From Mesobaculum littorinae (GTDB taxonomy: Bacteria > Pseudomonadota > Alphaproteobacteria > Rhodobacterales > Rhodobacteraceae): a stretch of DNA of 64,000 nt. The stretch is from contig NZ_RQXX01000008.1 of NCBI RefSeq assembly GCF_004011175.1, positions 1 to 64,000 of the forward strand. Direction: 5' to 3'. Below the pieces are notes generated by a model, which worked only from the letters and a program-made list of their open reading frames with translations, had not been told where the DNA came from and ran no database searches. Both the position numbers and the translations under genes were made by a program. Positions 61,763-64,000 of this stretch are shown here, piece after piece. Numbering within the stretch: the stretch's first letter is position 1; every line of letters begins with the position of its first letter.

Positions 61763-64000
61763 TCAATTCCCGGCCGAGGCCGGGGCGTCGAGCGTGGCAA
61801 GCAGAGCCGTCCGGCTGTCGCGCCAGAAGTCGGCAGCCGCGGCGATCCCCGCCGCGTCCACCTGCCCCGCCTTGCCTGCCTTTTCGATCCGGCCCAGCGC
61901 GGCGTGCAGGCGCAGCAGCCCGAACGTGGCGCAGGAGCCTGCGCATTTATGCGCGAGCTGCGCCACCTCCTGCGGGCCCTGCAGCCGACCCAGTCGGGCG
62001 ATCTGTTCGTCGCACTCGGCCACGAACCGGTCACGCAGCTGTGCCACCTCTTCGGGGGCAAGCGCTGCGCGCAGTTCGTCGAGATGCGCAGGGCTCACCA
62101 GCGGTTGCAGGTCCCGCGTCCCGGCAGAGGATGGCACCGCGCCCGCGTCACCCGCGCCGATCCCGACCCGCCTGAGCAGGGCCTGAAGGGCGCTGCGGTC
62201 GATGGGCTTGGCGATGCAGTCGGTCATCCCCGCCTCGCGGAAGCGGGCGATTTCCTCGGGCAGCGCATGCGCGGTGACCGCGATGATGGGCACCCGCGCG
62301 CAGGGGCCGCTGCCCGCCCGGATCCGGCGCGTGGCTTCCTGCCCGTCCATCACCGGCATCGAGATGTCCATCAGGATCACGTCGAAGGCATCGCTTTCGG
62401 CGCGGTCCACGCCGGCGCTGCCATTCACCGCCTCGGTGACGCTGTGCCCCTCGCGCTGCAGCATCTCGCGGGCGACGAAGCGATTGATCTCGTTGTCCTC
62501 GACCAGGAGGATCCGCAGCGGCGCGGCGCCGCCGGAAGACGCGCCGGGAACCGCAACCGGCGGCGCCGTATCCCCCGGGCCGGCCGACCTCCCCATGGAG
62601 GCGATTGATCCGGACGCAGGGGCGGCGTCCGAGAGGGGGGCGGCGGTCGAAGCCGATACCGAGCCGGGCGCGGAAGCCGGCGCAGATGCGGAGACAGATG
62701 CGGGGGCCGGGGCCTGAAGGGGCGCCGCGGGGTCGAGCGGCAGGCGCACCCAGAACAGGCTGCCTTCGCCCAGTTCGCTTTCGGCGCCGATCTCGCCCCC
62801 CATGACCTCGACCAGCCGCCGCGCGATCCCGAGACCCAGCCCCGTCCCGTCGGCCTGCCGCGCGTAGGAGGAGTCGAGCGTTTCAAAATCGTTGAAGACG
62901 CGCGTCAGGTCGGACTCGGAAATCCCGATCCCGCTGTCGATCACGCGCAGTTCGACGCGGCCATCGCCCAGCCTCTCGACCTCGATCTCGACCATGCCGC
63001 CATGGGTGAACTTGAGCGCATTGCCCACGAGGTTCAGCAGCACCTGCCGCAGCCGCCGCGGATCGCCCCGCACCGCGCCCTGCGCCGGCCCGGTCCACGT
63101 CCAGCCCAGCGTGTTGCCGTTGCCCGCGGCAAGGCTCGCCGTGGCTTCGACCACACCGTCCAGAAGTTCGCCCAGGTCGAAGACGCGATCCTCGCGCGTC
63201 AGCTTCCCGGCCTCGTATTTCGACAGGTCGAGCACGTCGTTGACCAGCCCCAGGAGCAGCTCGCCCGAGGTGCGGGTGATGTCGAGCATCGCCGCCTGCC
63301 GGTCGTCAAGATCAGTGTCGCGCAGGATCTGGATCGTGCCCAGCAGACCGTTCAGCGGGGTGCGCATCTCGTGGCTCATGACCGCCAGGAATTCGGCCTT
63401 GGCCTTTTCGCCCGCCAGCGCCCGGTCGCGCGCGTCCCGCAGCGCCTCTTCGGCCGCCTTGCGGGTCGAGATGTCGCGCAGGAAGGACACGAAAATCGGC
63501 CCGTCCGGCCCGATGGCCCGGTCGATCGAGACCTCGACCGGAAAGCTGCGCCCCGACCGGTCGCGGCCCGTCAGCTCGAACTGCCGCTCGCCCGGTTCCG
63601 GGCGCCGCCGCCCTTCGATAAAGCTCATCACCTCGGCGCGGGTCGCGTCGGGATCCTCGTCGGGGAACAGCAGCTGCATCGCGGTCTGGCCCTGCGCCTC
63701 GTCGACGGAATAGCCGAAGACCTCGGTCGCGGCGCGGTTGAGGTCGAGGATCGTGCCCTCGTCGTTGGACACGATGATCGGGTCGATCGAGGTCTGGACG
63801 ATGGTGCGCATCCGCATGCCCGTCTGTTCCAGCTCGCGGGCCCGGCGGGTGCTGAGCCCGTTCAGCCGCAAGAGCCAGACCGCCAGCAGCAAGAGCCCGG
63901 CAAAAAGCACCAGCAGCAGGATCGCCATGCGCGACAGCGTCTGCATCACCTCGACGCGGCGGGCATCCGACACCTCGGCATAGGCAGTAAGCCCGGACAG
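61763..64000 (-). CDS. Hybrid sensor histidine kinase (partial, runs off the window)
   Basis: The frame stays open to the window end, so the N-terminus is missing; an in-frame GTG at 63971-63973 is unlikely to be the true start because a membrane helix (MAILLLVLFAGLLLLAVWLL) follows a region that looks like the end of a periplasmic domain. Order after the helix: PAS domain (IVQTSIDPIIVSNDEGTILD), HisKA with FLAVMSHEMRTPLNGLLG, HATPase (N-box LNLVGNALKFTHGG, G-box GTGLGLGIARRL), a 70-residue Ala/Pro/Ser linker, a receiver (LLVEDNEINRFVAREM, phospho-acceptor in VILMDISMPVMDG), and a C-terminal HPt domain (LAHKCAGSCATFGLLRL). All phosphorelay parts are present. No partner regulator is visible here. 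Confidence 0.9.
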   Translation of the reverse strand: MSGLTAYAEVSDARRVEVMQTLSRMAILLLVLFAGLLLLAVWLLRLNGLSTRRARELEQTGMRMRTIVQTSIDPIIVSNDEGTILDLNRAATEVFGYSVDEAQGQTAMQLLFPDEDPDATRAEVMSFIEGRRRPEPGERQFELTGRDRSGRSFPVEVSIDRAIGPDGPIFVSFLRDISTRKAAEEALRDARDRALAGEKAKAEFLAVMSHEMRTPLNGLLGTIQILRDTDLDDRQAAMLDITRTSGELLLGLVNDVLDLSKYEAGKLTREDRVFDLGELLDGVVEATASLAAGNGNTLGWTWTGPAQGAVRGDPRRLRQVLLNLVGNALKFTHGGMVEIEVERLGDGRVELRVIDSGIGISESDLTRVFNDFETLDSSYARQADGTGLGLGIARRLVEVMGGEIGAESELGEGSLFWVRLPLDPAAPLQAPAPASVSASAPASAPGSVSASTAAPLSDAAPASGSIASMGRSAGPGDTAPPVAVPGASSGGAAPLRILLVEDNEINRFVAREMLQREGHSVTEAVNGSAGVDRAESDAFDVILMDISMPVMDGQEATRRIRAGSGPCARVPIIAVTAHALPEEIARFREAGMTDCIAKPIDRSALQALLRRVGIGAGDAGAVPSSAGTRDLQPLVSPAHLDELRAALAPEEVAQLRDRFVAECDEQIARLGRLQGPQEVAQLAHKCAGSCATFGLLRLHAALGRIEKAGKAGQVDAAGIAAAADFWRDSRTALLATLDAPASAGN

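Overview
The window is 64 kb of very GC-rich DNA, about two thirds or more G+C, with strong third-position GC bias. Gene content points to an alphaproteobacterium of the Rhodobacterales/Rhodobacteraceae (roseobacter type): an RpoHII-type sigma factor, a coaBC-dut operon, leuA upstream of mreBCD-mrdA-rodA, a second short GluRS, overlapping ATGA/GTGA gene junctions, and a glucosylglycerol operon plus NhaA that suggest a salty habitat. Genus cannot be fixed from this alone. No rRNA, CRISPR array, intact prophage or complete insertion sequence is visible. One tRNA gene (Gln, anticodon TTG) is present.

Layout. 0-10 kb is housekeeping: a lipoprotein, recO, a coaBC-dut-ThiF-family operon, rpoH, a cobP/phosphatase pair, a GST-like protein and comM, which has a CtrA-like box upstream and a decayed copy of its own 5' part downstream. 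10-15 kb: galU and a three-gene operon (gpsA, HAD phosphatase, ggpS) that should make the compatible solute glucosylglycerol from DHAP and ADP-glucose. 15-24 kb: a surface polysaccharide block (outer-membrane export lipoprotein, epimerase, sugar transferase, yjbH-yjbF, a FlaA1/WbpM-like dehydratase, a UDP-glucuronate epimerase-like gene). 24-29 kb: a PfkB-type kinase, a small metallopeptidase, gltX and two SDR genes. 29-38 kb: leuA with a leucine-codon leader peptide and mutually exclusive hairpins, then the complete rod-shape operon mreB-mreC-mreD-mrdA-rodA and a 2-hydroxyacid dehydrogenase. 38-46 kb: an SseB-like gene, a uracil-DNA glycosylase-family gene, nhaA, two capsule export genes (kpsT- and kpsE-like, without the permease), tRNA-Gln, a GH25 lysozyme lipoprotein and a 1.1-kb gene-poor stretch.

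46.5-56.4 kb is one long plus-strand operon: a five-gene peptide ABC importer, a gamma-glutamyltransferase, a DUF1028 protein, a TauE/SafE exporter and a GntR/FadR regulator. It reads as an uptake and breakdown route for gamma-glutamyl peptides, perhaps glutathione. 56.7-61.6 kb is an iron-siderophore-type ABC importer with an embedded sucrase/ferredoxin-like Fe-S protein that may release the iron. The window ends inside a hybrid histidine kinase on the minus strand.

The observations I rate highest are the leucine attenuator before leuA, which appears to be transcribed as a leaderless leader peptide, the comM relic with its upstream CtrA-like site, the gamma-glutamyl peptide operon, and the ligand change in the Fe-S protein of the siderophore operon.
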